64,000 nucleotides of DNA from Pagrus major (GCF_040436345.1 NC_133232.1:37073683-37137682), one strand, 5' to 3'. Counted from the stretch's first letter, positions 37,501 through 43,565 are shown. Numbers and translations are program-made. Notes: generated from the letters alone by a model not told the origin.

Positions 37501-40500
37501 ACACACAGACATGCATACCAGTTATGGTCAAGTTGAACAATAACACGAAAGCTGACAAGTAATGGTGGCTTTTATTAGAAAACATCTGATATGACGTCTT
37601 TTTAATGCTCAAAAAATTGGTGCCACTCACGTGTCTGTGTGTTAAGTATGGAGCCCAGTATGCTATTCTAGTTCACCTCTTGAGCGCACATATTAACACA
37701 ATGTACTGTATCCTGTGAACAACAGCTGGTCTCAGTGACGGGGATGTCCTGTTGTTTGTCAAGAAAATGTTTCAGCAAGAATCTCCCCCTAAGTACCTTG
37801 AAAACTAATGACATTCCCATGAGCTGTATTTTGTATTTACTGCTGGTTAGCAAAGGTTAGCATGCTAACACACTAAGCTAAGATGGTGAACACCTACAGT
37901 ATAAGATTAAGATTATTATCCCGCAACGGGGAAATTCACATGTTACAACAGCTCGAGGTGCAACAGTACAAGTCAGAATCAGAAAAATATGCATAGAAAT
38001 ATTAAATAGAAAATAAATAGAAAAACACAAGATATTTACAAAAAACAATAAGATATTTACAAAAGCAATCAAGTGAGTGGAAAGTGACTGTTCATGTAGT
38101 GCTTGAGTATTAAACCATCAGCATGTTAGCATTGTCAGTGTGAGCATGTTAGCATGCTGATAACATTTAACACAAGGCACAGCCTGACAGAGCTGGAGTT
38201 TATTTAATTTCCTGGGGTCCCATGTTCCCATGGTCCTATGTCCCCAGGGTCTTATATGTTCCCAAGTTTAATATTAACAGACATCAACCTGATGTGTGTG
38301 TTCAGGTCAGATTTTCCCGTTTTGGAACAAGGCTTCAAAACAGCTACACAACCCCCAACCCTGCTGTAACCCTATCATGGAACCTATCATGGGAACATAG
38401 GACCCTGGGAACATAGGACCGTGGGAACATAGGACCCTTAGAACATAGGACCCTTAGAACATAGGACCATGGGAACATAGGACCCTGAGAACATAGGACC
38501 ATGGGAACATAGGACCATGGGAACATAGGACCGTGAGAACATAGCACCGTGAGAACATAGCACCGTGGGAACATAGGACTGTGGGAACATAGAACTGTGG
38601 GAACATAGGACCCTGGGAACATAGGACCCTGGGAACATAGGACCATGGGAACATAGGACCCTGGGAACATAGGACCCTGAGAACATAGGACCCTGGGAAC
38701 ATAGGACCCTGGGAACATAGGACCCTGAGAACATAGGACCATGGGAACATAGCACCCTGGGAACATAAAACCCTGAGAACATAGGACTCTGAGAACATAG
38801 GACCATGGGAACATAGGACTATAGGACCCTGGGAACATAGCACCCTGGGAACATAGCACCCTGGGAACATAGGACCCTGGGAACATAGGACTATAGGACC
38901 CTGGGAACATAGCACCCTGGGAACATAGGACCCTGGGAACATAGGACTATAGGACCCTGGGAACATAGCACCCTGGGAACATAGGACTATAGGACCCTGG
39001 GAACATAGCACCCTGGGAACATAGGACCCTGGGAACATAGGACTATAGCACCCTGGGAACATAGGACTATAGGACCCTGGGAACATAGGACCCTGGGAAC
39101 ATAGGACCGTGGGAACATAGGACCATGGGAACATAGTACCCTGGGAACATAGCACCCTGGGAACATAGGACAATAGGACCCTGGGAACATAGCACCCTGG
39201 GAACATAGGACAATAGGACCCTGGGAACATAGCACCCTGGGAACATAGGACCATGGGAACATAGTACCCTGGGAACATAGCACCCTGGGAACATAGGACA
39301 ATAGGACCGTGGGAACATAGCACCCTGGGAACATAGGACCCTGGGAACATAGGACCGTGGGAACATAGGACCATGGGAACATAGGACCCTGGGAACATAG
39401 GACTATAGGACCCTGGGTTATGCACAGATTAAACAAACAAGATATTTTGTGTTAATTAGTGAGCTTGTAATCATATTTTTGATCTTTGGGAAAAGACGGA
39501 CCAGCTGCTTTCAGTCTCTGTGCTAAGCTAAGCTATCTGTGTCCTGAGTTAAACTCTGTATTTAATGCACAGACATGAGATTGGTGTGATTTGCTGTTGT
39601 ACATGTTTGATACCATTACTTCTCTCTGTCTTGTTGCCATATCTTCTGCTGTGTGGTTTTGGGGGATCTGCCATGTCACTAACATGCTGCATGCTGTGAG
39701 CACACTGGAATGAAAAACCTTCCTGTTTCCTCTCGTTTAGAGTCAGCCAAAGTCCGGTGAATGTACACCTGATCATTTTGTTCAGAGAGAGGCAAGCATG
39801 TCAAGCTTTGGTGTGATGATGGGAATGCTGCTCCTTTGATTTCCCTCTTAATTTAACAAGAACATCTAACTGCATGTTTTAATGTATTTTTAAGTTGCAT
39901 TTGGACGAGGATGCATTTGGACAGCCAACCTACTGTAACAGAAACTATAGGAAGAGAGCAAAAGAGCTAAATTACAGAGAAGACCAGACATCAACTGGTC
40001 TTTGATTCCACAATTATCCTTTACAACATCTTTTAAACTTATTGAACTTGTGGAGTTTTATTCCAGAAGGAGCTATTGGACTATTTTCTGGGTGTTGAAA
40101 AACTTTTGAACTTTTCTTGGTTTGGATACAAGACGTTGGAATGAAACTTACAAACCACCAAAACTCAAGAATATTTTTAAAGGGGCACTGAGTAATTTAC
40201 ATATATCCTCTATCATCAACAAACAGTAGCTGTTGAAAGACTGGCACTTCACATACCTGTTTCTTTTTAAACCATGTTAACCTGTACAGTGACAAACAAA
40301 GAAGCCATGTGTACACAGCAGGAGTGTGTATTGGGTTTTAAAGGTCCAGTATGTAGGATTTAGGGGGAACTATTGGTAGAAATGGAATAAAATACAGAGG
40401 GAGCAGGTCGTCTTCCACAGAGGTCACCATGATGCATCGTCATGTTTCTACAGTGGCCCAGAACGGACAAAACAAACACTGAGAGGTCCTTTAGCATTCT

Positions 40501-42939
40501 TCATGTTTTTATCAGCTGCTGCACGGGAGGTTGAAACAAGCACTAAATCCTACACACTGGTCCTTTACAACAATCTAAACCTGATGGAAATCTGTCCGTC
40601 TAACCTGCAAATTATGATTTTCAGAACCTGGTGAAATAATTCTTGCATCGTTATTGATCAACAACCCATCAGCCCCACTAATATAATTATTATCCTACTT
40701 CCAGAATGGACTAAATTTACTTGTTGCCCCTTTAAGTGACCGTACAGTTGATCAGTCGTAGTCCCTGAGAGGATGTTGATGAAGCTGTTCTGCTCTCTGC
40801 CTTATGAACCACTCGTCCCGCTCCTCTTTGCCAAGTAAAGAAAGAGAAGCAGACGAGGGTTTTTTAACAACATGGTGCCAGTTGAATGTTCTGTCTGTGC
40901 TGTTAACGCTGCGCCTGCGTGTGTTCCTGCCCGTAGCATCCCTACATATGACACAATGAACAGGTTCCCGCGGGCCTCGGCTCCTCCGAGGCACATCGAC
41001 TGGTGACAGAGAGCCGGCTCTTGTTCTGGCTCCTGAAAGGTAGAAACCTTCAATCAGACCTCTGCTTCTCTAACATCATTTTATTCCTTTTTCTCTTTAA
41101 CCTTTTTCTTTTTGCACAGCTGTCATCTTGTTTGTCTGCCGTCACCCTGCCATCGATCTCTCCTCTGTTTTTAATCTTATGTCTTTATATTTCTTTGATG
41201 CACCTCTCTAACTGAACCCTCTAACACCTCTTTACAGCTTGTTTTAGTGCTTTTCTGCTTACAGTGACTTTGCAAGAAAACCATCATGGTGAGAATTTGC
41301 TAATTTTGGAGTCACTAACGAACCGTAGACGTCCTCACGGTGTTTACTTGTGACTGCTCAGTCAGTGTGCTGCAGAGGACAGATGCTGAGTTCCCCTTTT
41401 TCTTCTCTGTTTGATGTTTATTGAGGATAACATCATTTACAAAGCAGTCAGTAACCTGTCTGACCAGCTTTATGTCGTTATTGGGACATTGATTTTCAGT
41501 TATGGTGAATCCTTGAGATTATAATTATTTAAAACATATCTGATGCTGATTTTCAGTCAGAAACCCAAAGACTCTTTATTTACTATCACAAATGAGAAAG
41601 ACAGGCAGGAACTCCTGGAAGCTGCCAGTGTTTCACATTTAGTCTTGAAAAAAAAAATGAAACCAATAATTGATTATCAATATCGATGCAGATTCATTTT
41701 CTTTCAGTTGACTTATTGATTAAGCAGCCGTCATCAATAGCCTTTCGATGTATTTACAGTCTTCGTCACAATTTTAAGTAACAGACTCAGTTTGCAGATT
41801 TACACAGCGATGACCTTAAAGCTGTTATTGATCACGTGTCATTCCTTCTCCTCTTCCACCACATTCACGTTAAAACACCGCTGGTGTTCGAATCATCTGC
41901 CCCCTCAAGCGGATGCCAGATTGTTGCACTGGCTAACGTCGCTAATGCTAGCTAGCTAACGTCAGGGTAGTACAGTATGCTGGGTGCATACTGTGAAACA
42001 CACCCTGTTTTAGTTTTTTCCACAAACTGACAACAAACTGGCAACTTACGATTATGACAAACAAAATGATGAATGATAAGAGGTCTTATCATTCATCATT
42101 TTTGGTTACACCATCATACTGAATGTCACATTAACATAATGTTCCAGTTCCAGTTTGTTTGATGAGTTTTTTACACCATGAACCTTCCTCATCACTTCTC
42201 TTCCATGTATTTTTCCAAATGTATAGCCCAAACTGTGAAACAGTAAAAAGTACAAAGCAAAAAAATAGAAAAAAACAAACTGACAAAGGGGATTGTGCTT
42301 CAACAACGGTGCTTAAAGTGCTGAATCCAAAAACTCTGGGGAGCATATTCCAAAAAACATGAACACATCTCAAGTTACTGAGTCAAGAAGCACAAAATAC
42401 TCACGTTTCACTTGAAATCTACAAGTTCAATTTGGTAAAATACACAAGGGCAGAGTTAGAGAACTGCTGGGAGTTGGACCCAATCATCTGTGAACCAATC
42501 ACCTTTCTCGTCCCACGGTTCTGGATACAAGGACCGATCAAGTATATAGTTAAATATGATCTAAACCCCATTACATACACTATGAAGCTTGACAAAACAC
42601 TGGGTCTGGCCATCATTGACTCAATATTAAGAAGAAAACAGGTAAGCAGATGGAATATAACGTTAAATATGTTATTCTCAGCAGGCAGTATAGGACTATA
42701 TCAACAGAGCAACAAGCCTCTGCAGTCTTTGAAAACTCTCGGTGGAGTTTCATGAAAGCATCACTGACAGCACTCTTATTATTTCACGACTCAGCCAGAG
42801 TTGCATGAATCTCCTGATCCAACCATGAGGGAAAAAAAGATAATACAGGATGTGTTGAATTATTCACCCAATATTTAAAAACTCTAATTCATTTTTCTCC
42901 AATATCTGTCTTCTCAGTGCCCTCGAAAACTGGAACTAG
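13656..42939 (+). CDS. Prominin-1 (CD133), 5'-truncated by the window; gene-level entry
   Basis: Prominins are five-span membrane glycoproteins that bind cholesterol and mark membrane protrusions; vertebrate PROM1 is needed for photoreceptor disc structure and marks stem cells. The exons in this window encode about 700 residues against about 865 for the human protein, so roughly the first 150-160 are absent. In order they give the end of span 2, extracellular loop 1, span 3 and span 4 joined by a short cytoplasmic loop ([19 protein letters not shown]), extracellular loop 2, span 5 and the cytoplasmic tail ([13 protein letters not shown]...). Phases match at every junction. Many N-glycosylation sequons occur in both loops, as in the family. 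The tail sequence (VYDDIETIPMK, GNNGYH, NP-MT) points to prominin-1 rather than prominin-2 or -3; whether it is the a or b teleost copy cannot be told. The 3' end is less certain: see the candidate tail exons. The following genes fgfbp2 and fgfbp1 support the identification. Confidence 0.93.
13925..14225 (-). mobile_element. Dispersed teleost repeat with GGGCTGCAACTAA end
   Basis: Read on the - strand the element starts with GGGCTGCAACTAATTA, then has clustered ATTAAT/ATCGAT motifs, and ends near TCAGTTATCTAAATAG. It lies in the intron between the exons at 13656 and 14750. Fragments that appear related lie near 1450-1620, 35960-36055 and 41560-41735. I know this layout as a very common non-coding teleost repeat; its transposon class is not shown by the sequence. 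Confidence 0.65.
14750..14813 (+). CDS. prom1 exon: extracellular loop 1
   Basis: A 64-base exon between acceptor TTTGCAG and donor GTAAGT, phase 0 to phase 1. It encodes [20 protein letters not shown], matching the family's segment after the conserved NETP site. Confidence 0.92.
15160..15249 (+). CDS. prom1 exon: extracellular loop 1
   Basis: A 90-base exon between acceptor CTCTACAG and donor GTACAT, phase 1 to phase 1. It encodes [14 protein letters not shown] and [12 protein letters not shown], aligned with the family motif around LGGGILDRL. Confidence 0.92.
16345..16620. mobile_element. Possible LINE 3'-tail fragment
   Basis: The left edge is a (TTTA)n tract followed by TTGAGTTGGGACAATGCACA, which resembles the 3' tail of teleost LINEs in reverse orientation. 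No reverse transcriptase motif is present. The assignment depends on recall of this tail, so it is tentative. Confidence 0.35.
17542..17658 (+). repeat. Two tandem 58-base left ends of the GGGCCCGAGCA repeat
   Basis: The block starting ATTAGGGCCCGAGCAG and ending CCCTATTGTAATTGTA occurs twice in a row (about 17542-17599 and 17600-17658). The second copy leads into the full repeat unit. Confidence 0.85.
17600..19167 (+). repeat. GGGCCCGAGCA repeat, copy 1 (about 1.57 kb)
   Basis: Starts ATTAGGGCCCGAGCAGTG and ends GCGAGGGCCCGTTCATCGC...TGCAGCTTTAAT. It shares near-identical sequence with copy 2 at an offset of about 1.52 kb. It contains five copies of a motif like CACTAGGTGGCGCT and a GC-rich minisatellite near its right end. 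It encodes no recognisable protein; a 145-aa frame on the - strand follows the repeat, not a gene. Confidence 0.9.
17792..20484 (+). promoter_or_regulatory. Array of ten CTCF-like motifs, all in the same orientation
   Basis: Motif positions are about 17792, 18236, 18365, 18493, 18940, 19317, 19763, 19892, 20020 and 20466. Four of them (18236, 18493, 19763, 20020) fit the vertebrate CTCF core CCASYAGRKGGCRS at every position, for example TGACCAGCAGGTGGCGCTA. The rest have one or more mismatches. All lie on the + strand inside the tandem repeat. Matching sequence is what I see; occupancy by CTCF is inference. Confidence 0.55.
19037..19125 (+). repeat. GC-rich minisatellite in repeat copy 1
   Basis: About five imperfect 15-16-base units of the type ACGACGGCAGCATGTA. 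The corresponding array in copy 2 (20562-20637) has fewer units, so unit number varies between the copies. Confidence 0.85.
19168..20678 (+). repeat. GGGCCCGAGCA repeat, copy 2 (about 1.51 kb)
   Basis: Direct tandem copy of 17600-19167, lacking the GGGCCCGAGCA leader and beginning with TTCTTATTATTTATTATTTT. It diverges from copy 1 by scattered substitutions and small indels. All five CTCF-like motif positions are kept, and the fifth is closer to consensus here than in copy 1 (GGTGGCGCT against GGTGGGGCT). Confidence 0.9.
20562..20637 (+). repeat. GC-rich minisatellite in repeat copy 2
   Basis: Units of the type CCCCGACAGCAGCATG, homologous to the array at 19037-19125 but with a different number of units. 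Confidence 0.85.
20881..21110 (+). CDS. prom1 exon: extracellular loop 1, heptad-like segment
   Basis: A 230-base exon, the longest of the gene here, between TTCAATTCAG and donor GTATAA, phase 1 to phase 0. It encodes [20 protein letters not shown], then [12 protein letters not shown] and [13 protein letters not shown]. The ETKEALEN and LNDP-C blocks are family hallmarks. N-V-S and N-R-T sequons are present. The two cysteines in this loop are kept. Confidence 0.95.
21339..21509. mobile_element. Palindromic miniature transposon (about 170 bp)
   Basis: The ends TTTAAAGG and CCTTTAAA open long inverted repeats. The inner 35 bases of each arm (21368-21402 and 21447-21481) are perfectly complementary and include GAGTCTCATTCCCAACTCAT. 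The outer parts of the arms match imperfectly. The 44-base centre is unique. It lies in the intron before the exon at 21599. Confidence 0.85.
21599..21673 (+). CDS. prom1 exon: extracellular loop 1
   Basis: A 75-base, phase 0 to phase 0 exon between acceptor TATTTTAG and donor GTGAGC. It encodes [20 protein letters not shown], matching the family block LDNVNNVLRTDL. Confidence 0.93.
21890..21953 (+). CDS. prom1 exon: extracellular loop 1
   Basis: A 64-base exon between CTCTCACAG and donor GTAAGT, phase 0 to phase 1. It encodes [20 protein letters not shown], matching the family block GYQSLNDIP. Confidence 0.93.
22317..22476 (+). CDS. prom1 exon: end of extracellular loop 1
   Basis: A 160-base exon between GTGTCTCAG and donor GTACAC, phase 1 to phase 2. 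It encodes [19 protein letters not shown] and [20 protein letters not shown], ending at QMDFYR just before span 3. N-I-S and N-F-T sequons are present. A cysteine (PVQSCLSN) stands where human PROM1 has PIQDILSA and no cysteine. Confidence 0.94.
22840..22992 (+). CDS. prom1 exon: membrane span 3 and small cytoplasmic loop
   Basis: A 153-base exon between GCTTACAG and donor GTGAGT, phase 2 to phase 2. It encodes the hydrophobic run [20 protein letters not shown] (span 3), then [20 protein letters not shown] and [10 protein letters not shown]. The GYD-HA-PTTRGC-SNTGG loop is the most conserved stretch of prominin-1. Confidence 0.96.
23309..23370. repeat. (TA)n and (CA)n microsatellites
   Basis: About 13 TA units followed by TATACACACTG and a CA run ending in ATATATATAG, inside the intron between the exons at 22840 and 23734. 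A second short TA/ATAC run lies at about 23680-23702, some 30 bases before the next acceptor. Confidence 0.9.
23734..23857 (+). CDS. prom1 exon: membrane span 4; followed by a GC donor
   Basis: A 124-base exon after TTCTCCACAG, phase 2 to phase 0. It encodes [20 protein letters not shown] (span 4) and then [19 protein letters not shown], the start of extracellular loop 2. The coding sequence must stop after AAG at 23857, where the intron begins GCAAGT instead of GTAAGT: a GC-AG intron with an otherwise perfect donor (AAG/GCAAGT). Confidence 0.94.
24677..24780 (+). CDS. prom1 exon: extracellular loop 2; probable second GC donor
   Basis: A 104-base exon after GATTTGCCAG, phase 0 to phase 2. 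It encodes [20 protein letters not shown] and [13 protein letters not shown], aligned with the family block VLDTPYLLNEDW. Joining to the next exon restores [10 protein letters not shown] (human VYSDCKKNRG) only if the exon ends at 24780, where the intron begins GCAAAG. A GT donor at 24775 would lose two codons and the conserved Tyr-Ser. Confidence 0.9.
25530..25631. repeat. (TC)n tract and TGTGTATC repeats just upstream of an acceptor
   Basis: About 58 bases of almost pure CT dinucleotides, then three TGTGTATC-type units. They end about 10 bases before the acceptor TTTTTTTAG at 25641 and so extend that intron's pyrimidine tract. Confidence 0.95.
25642..25726 (+). CDS. prom1 exon: extracellular loop 2
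   Basis: An 85-base exon after TCTTTTTTTAG with donor GTCAGT, phase 2 to phase 0. It encodes [20 protein letters not shown] and [12 protein letters not shown] and N-T-T sequons are present. The Cys is the loop-2 cysteine also found in mammals (YSDCKKN). Confidence 0.93.
27096..27285. promoter_or_regulatory. Two perfect CRE palindromes flanking a GCTAGC-rich stretch
   Basis: TGACGTCA occurs at 27096-27103 and 27278-27285, and a half-matching TGACGTAA follows near 27309. CREs bind the CREB/ATF family. The surrounding DNA is CpG-richer than the rest of the intron. A regulatory role, such as an internal promoter or enhancer of prom1, is inference; no TATA box or start site is evident. Confidence 0.35.
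27127..27262. repeat. Scrambled AGCTAGC / CAGCTG repeat
   Basis: About 135 bases composed almost wholly of GCTAGC, GTTAGC, AGCAGCTG and GGCTGACAGC units in both orientations. It contains several self-complementary CAGCTG E-box-like hexamers and GCTAGC palindromes. It can fold extensively. Confidence 0.8.
28924..29070 (+). CDS. prom1 exon: extracellular loop 2
   Basis: A 147-base, phase 0 to phase 0 exon after GTGTTTACAG with donor GTGACA. It encodes [19 protein letters not shown] and [19 protein letters not shown], matching the family block in which LQDFAACGIDRMNYDSYL is conserved. Confidence 0.94.
29071..30393 (+). other. prom1 intron, no feature seen
   Basis: The intron is 1.3 kb of AT-rich DNA. 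I see no repeat family or exon. The flanking coding sequence is contiguous (YADYLDE joined to [10 protein letters not shown]). Confidence 0.8.
30394..30465 (+). CDS. prom1 exon: extracellular loop 2
   Basis: A 72-base, phase 0 to phase 0 exon after TTGTCTTCAG with donor GTAAGA. It encodes [20 protein letters not shown], matching the family block VNLLSFAYDLEA. Confidence 0.92.
30908..31165. repeat. Poly-T start and A-rich (ATAA)n stretch
   Basis: A T12 run opens the stretch, which ends in (AAATA)n and A-rich sequence. It may be a retroposed piece, but no coding or diagnostic tail was recognised. It lies in the intron between the exons at 30394 and 31509. Confidence 0.4.
31509..31601 (+). CDS. 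prom1 exon: extracellular loop 2
   Basis: A 93-base, phase 0 to phase 0 exon after GTGTGTTTCAG with donor GTAATG. It encodes [20 protein letters not shown] and IIPMEQAM, matching family motifs (QRVLPIEQSL). Confidence 0.93.
31602..34233 (+). other. prom1 intron (2.6 kb) containing a DNA-transposon remnant
   Basis: No exon is seen. It holds a 740-bp inverted-repeat element at 33181-33923. The remainder is unique AT-rich DNA. Confidence 0.8.
33181..33923. mobile_element. Non-autonomous DNA transposon (about 740 bp)
   Basis: The left end TAAAGGTCCCATATT and the right end AAAATGGGACCTTTAA are inverted copies. The inside contains GTCTGCTCTGATTGGTCAGC. No transposase is encoded; short frames on both strands have no known motif. 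A diverged fragment sharing the GATTGGTCAGCT block lies in reverse orientation near 46900-47345. Confidence 0.75.
34234..34287 (+). CDS. prom1 exon: extracellular loop 2
   Basis: A 54-base, phase 0 to phase 0 exon after TTTTTAAAG with donor GTAAGT. It encodes [18 protein letters not shown], with an N-Q-S sequon. A second AG two bases inside (34234-34235) would break the frame. Confidence 0.9.
34377..34457 (+). CDS. prom1 exon: extracellular loop 2
   Basis: An 81-base, phase 0 to phase 0 exon after TTCTCTACAG with donor GTAACC. It encodes [20 protein letters not shown] and ATHLINR, with an N-A-T sequon, matching the family block ILASLDFAQNFI. The intron before it is only 89 bases. Confidence 0.93.
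34540..34608 (+). CDS. prom1 exon: extracellular loop 2
   Basis: A 69-base, phase 0 to phase 0 exon after CTTCTTCAG with donor GTAAGT. It encodes [20 protein letters not shown], matching the strongly conserved RTIIGYFEHYLQW block. The intron before it is 82 bases. Confidence 0.95.
35163..35252 (+). CDS. prom1 exon: end of extracellular loop 2
   Basis: A 90-base, phase 0 to phase 0 exon after TCTCTGTAG with donor GTAATT. It encodes [20 protein letters not shown] and [10 protein letters not shown]. The CKP and CS-(L/I)-(V/I)-D cysteines match those of mammalian PROM1. Confidence 0.94.
35253..36077 (+). other. prom1 intron with a repeat fragment
   Basis: The intron is 825 bases. The stretch 35960-36055, which reads GGCATTTTTGCTGGGAAAAT and then ATCAACTAATTGATTAATTG, resembles the end of the dispersed repeat seen at 13925-14225. 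It finishes about 20 bases before the acceptor TTCCCTCAG. Confidence 0.55.
36078..36193 (+). CDS. prom1 exon: membrane span 5 and start of the cytoplasmic tail
   Basis: A 116-base exon after TTTTCCCTCAG with donor GTGAGT, phase 0 to phase 2. It encodes [20 protein letters not shown] (span 5) and [15 protein letters not shown]. The VYD tyrosine corresponds to human Tyr828, a reported phosphorylation site. Confidence 0.96.
36843..36866 (+). CDS. prom1 24-base tail microexon (DIETIPMKT)
   Basis: Between acceptor TCTTTATAG and donor GTAAGA, phase 2 to phase 2. It encodes DIETIPMK plus the first two bases of Thr, matching the mammalian tail DVETIPMKN. Because it is symmetrical it can be skipped without a frameshift. 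Confidence 0.93.
37290..37358 (+). CDS. prom1 tail exon (MEIGNNGYH...NPMMT)
   Basis: A 69-base, phase 2 to phase 2 exon after TTGTTTTCAG with donor GTAAAC. It encodes [26 protein letters not shown] and NP-MT match the mammalian tail, but the second mammalian tail tyrosine (HVYG) is replaced (RSQG). Confidence 0.94.
37846..38165. mobile_element. GTTAGCATGCTAAC-type repeat split by a LINE-tail-like insertion
   Basis: The left part (about 37846-37900: GGTTAGCATGCTAACAC, then AAGATGGTGAACACC) and the right part (about 38104-38165: CATCAGCATGTTAGCATTGT) appear to be two halves of one dispersed teleost repeat. They are separated by the unrelated stretch 37901-38103. The family is recalled from layout rather than searched. 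Confidence 0.5.
37901..38103. mobile_element. LINE 3'-tail-like insertion
   Basis: Begins with AGATTAAGATTATTATCCCG and CAACGGGGAAATTCACATGT, a hairpin-forming sequence like the 3' tail of fish CR1/L2-type LINEs. It continues with A-rich AAATAGAAAATAAATAG repeats. No coding part remains. Confidence 0.45.
38211..38265 (-). repeat. Short inverted copies of the 16-bp minisatellite unit
   Basis: Reads GGTCCCATGTTCCCATGGTC and continues with two further units. This is the reverse orientation of the long array that starts about 125 bases to the right. Confidence 0.8.
38390..39416 (+). repeat. Minisatellite, 16-bp unit (GGGAACATAGGACCCT), about 1 kb
   Basis: Roughly 60 or more tandem units. Variants at the second half (ACCCT, ACCAT, ACCGT, CACCCT) and 8-base truncated units (GACTATAG, GACAATAG) recur in a pattern, so the right half shows a higher-order structure. 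On the - strand it gives frames of 99-323 aa made of the 16-residue repeat [16 protein letters not shown]; these follow from 16 x 3 = 48 and are not a gene. It lies in the prom1 intron or 3' region after 37358. Confidence 0.95.
39741..39816 (+). CDS. Candidate alternative terminal exon of prom1
   Basis: A strong acceptor (TTCCTGTTTCCTCTCGTTTAG) opens a frame that, joined in phase 2 to the exon ending at 37358, reads [19 protein letters not shown] and stops at TGA. SQSP faintly recalls the mammalian tail end SPSQ. The fit is weak and rests on the splice site only. Confidence 0.3.
40178..40735. mobile_element. Miniature transposon with TTAAAGGGGCA ends, interrupted by another
   Basis: The left end TTAAAGGGGCACTGAGTAAT and the right end AAATTTACTTGTTGCCCCTT (ending TTAA) are inverted copies. 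The 230-bp element at 40338-40567 sits inside it. Without the insertion it would be about 328 bp. Non-coding. Confidence 0.75.
40338..40567. mobile_element. Miniature transposon, second copy of the 8107-8403 family
   Basis: The left end TAAAGGTCCAGTATGTAGGA and the right end TCCTACACACTGGTCCTTTA are inverted. It shares the AAACAAACAC and TGTTTCTACAGT inner blocks with the copy at 8107-8403. It is inserted in the element at 40178-40735. Confidence 0.85.
41010..41039 (+). CDS. Candidate prom1 30-base tail microexon
   Basis: Between TGGTGACAG and donor AAAG/GTAGAA. It would be phase 2 to phase 2 and add [10 protein letters not shown] to the tail without changing frame. The acceptor lacks a good pyrimidine tract, so this is a proposal from phase and length only. 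Confidence 0.3.
41265..41288 (+). CDS. Candidate prom1 24-base tail microexon
   Basis: Between acceptor TTTTCTGCTTACAG and donor ATG/GTGAGA, both good matches to consensus. Phase 2 to phase 2, adding SDFARKPS to the tail. Its length, phase and position between the tail exon at 37290 and the terminal exon at 42918 make it a plausible optional exon. Confidence 0.45.
41560..41735 (-). repeat. Fragment of the dispersed repeat seen at 13925-14225
   Basis: Contains TTATTTACTATCACAAATGA, then CTTGAAAAAAAAAATGA and ATTGATTATCAATATCGATG in the order of the reverse-strand form of that family. It ends near GATTAAGCAGCC. Ends approximate. Confidence 0.5.
42063..42102. repeat. Perfect 19-bp hairpin with a 2-base loop
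   Basis: AAAATGATGAATGATAAGA, then GG, then its exact inverse. It lies in the last coding intron of prom1. It may be a small snap-back duplication. Confidence 0.9.
42918..42939 (+). CDS. Probable terminal coding exon of prom1 (…ALENWN stop)
   Basis: After acceptor TATCTGTCTTCTCAG it completes the phase-2 codon and reads SALENWN before TAG. The exon appears to run to 42950, where a perfect donor ATG/GTAAGT lies 11 bases after the stop, so the 3' untranslated region would be split. Phase fits the exon ending at 37358 and either candidate microexon. I could not confirm this tail against a relative. Confidence 0.55.
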
Positions 42940-43501
42940 GGTTCACCATGGTAAGTTTCGCTCATGGCATTTTTTCCATTTTAGATTGTAGCCATGAAGT
43001 TGAGTTACAATCGATCCAGCAGCAGAATGGGCTCCGGTTCTCAGATCAATAGTGTGGAAAACAACGGTTCAGAGCCATTGTTGTTAACACACCCATTTAA
43101 CAAGTCATTTGTTCTTGTATCGAGTCTAAAAATCTAATTTTCCTTAAGAAGTCTGCCAAATGAGTTTGTAACAGTTCTGCATTTCCAAGCAGTTTCACCT
43201 GAATGGAGGATTCTCAGTATCGAGACCAACATGATTTGTATCGGAAACAAGAACCAGAGAGATTATTTCATCACACTACAGTTTTTATGTGTTTCATTTC
43301 AAGACTCGGTGTGAGGGTGGATCAGTGCAGGTGTATGTGATGAGTCAGACACAAAGAAAGTTAAGAGACGTTAACTTTTCCTAATCTGGAACAAAAGTGC
43401 AGCAATATGCCCGTTTAGTAACATGTAAAGAAAAATAGATGTTTTTGGTATATTTTGGGTTTACTAATCAAAACCTTTATTTTGTTCCATCTATTTTCCA
43501 G

Positions 43502-43565
43502 CTGTTTGTTTCACGACCCCTCAGACCAGAAGAAGCTCAATAAAAGCTGGTTTCCTTTGGATGTT
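43502..43565 (+). other. Possible last 3' untranslated exon of prom1
   Basis: Acceptor CATCTATTTTCCAG is followed by a short stretch with an AATAAA signal at 43539-43544. It would pair with the donor at 42951. Weak, as no transcript evidence is available here. Confidence 0.35.

Noticed and set aside
38454..39425. 323-aa reverse-strand open frame of [16 protein letters not shown] repeats
   Set aside because: It is the translation of a 16-bp minisatellite; all reverse frames are open, and no splice or start context is seen.
42432..42755. 107-aa + strand frame before the last prom1 exon
   Set aside because: It has no recognisable domain, and prom1 phase does not call for it.
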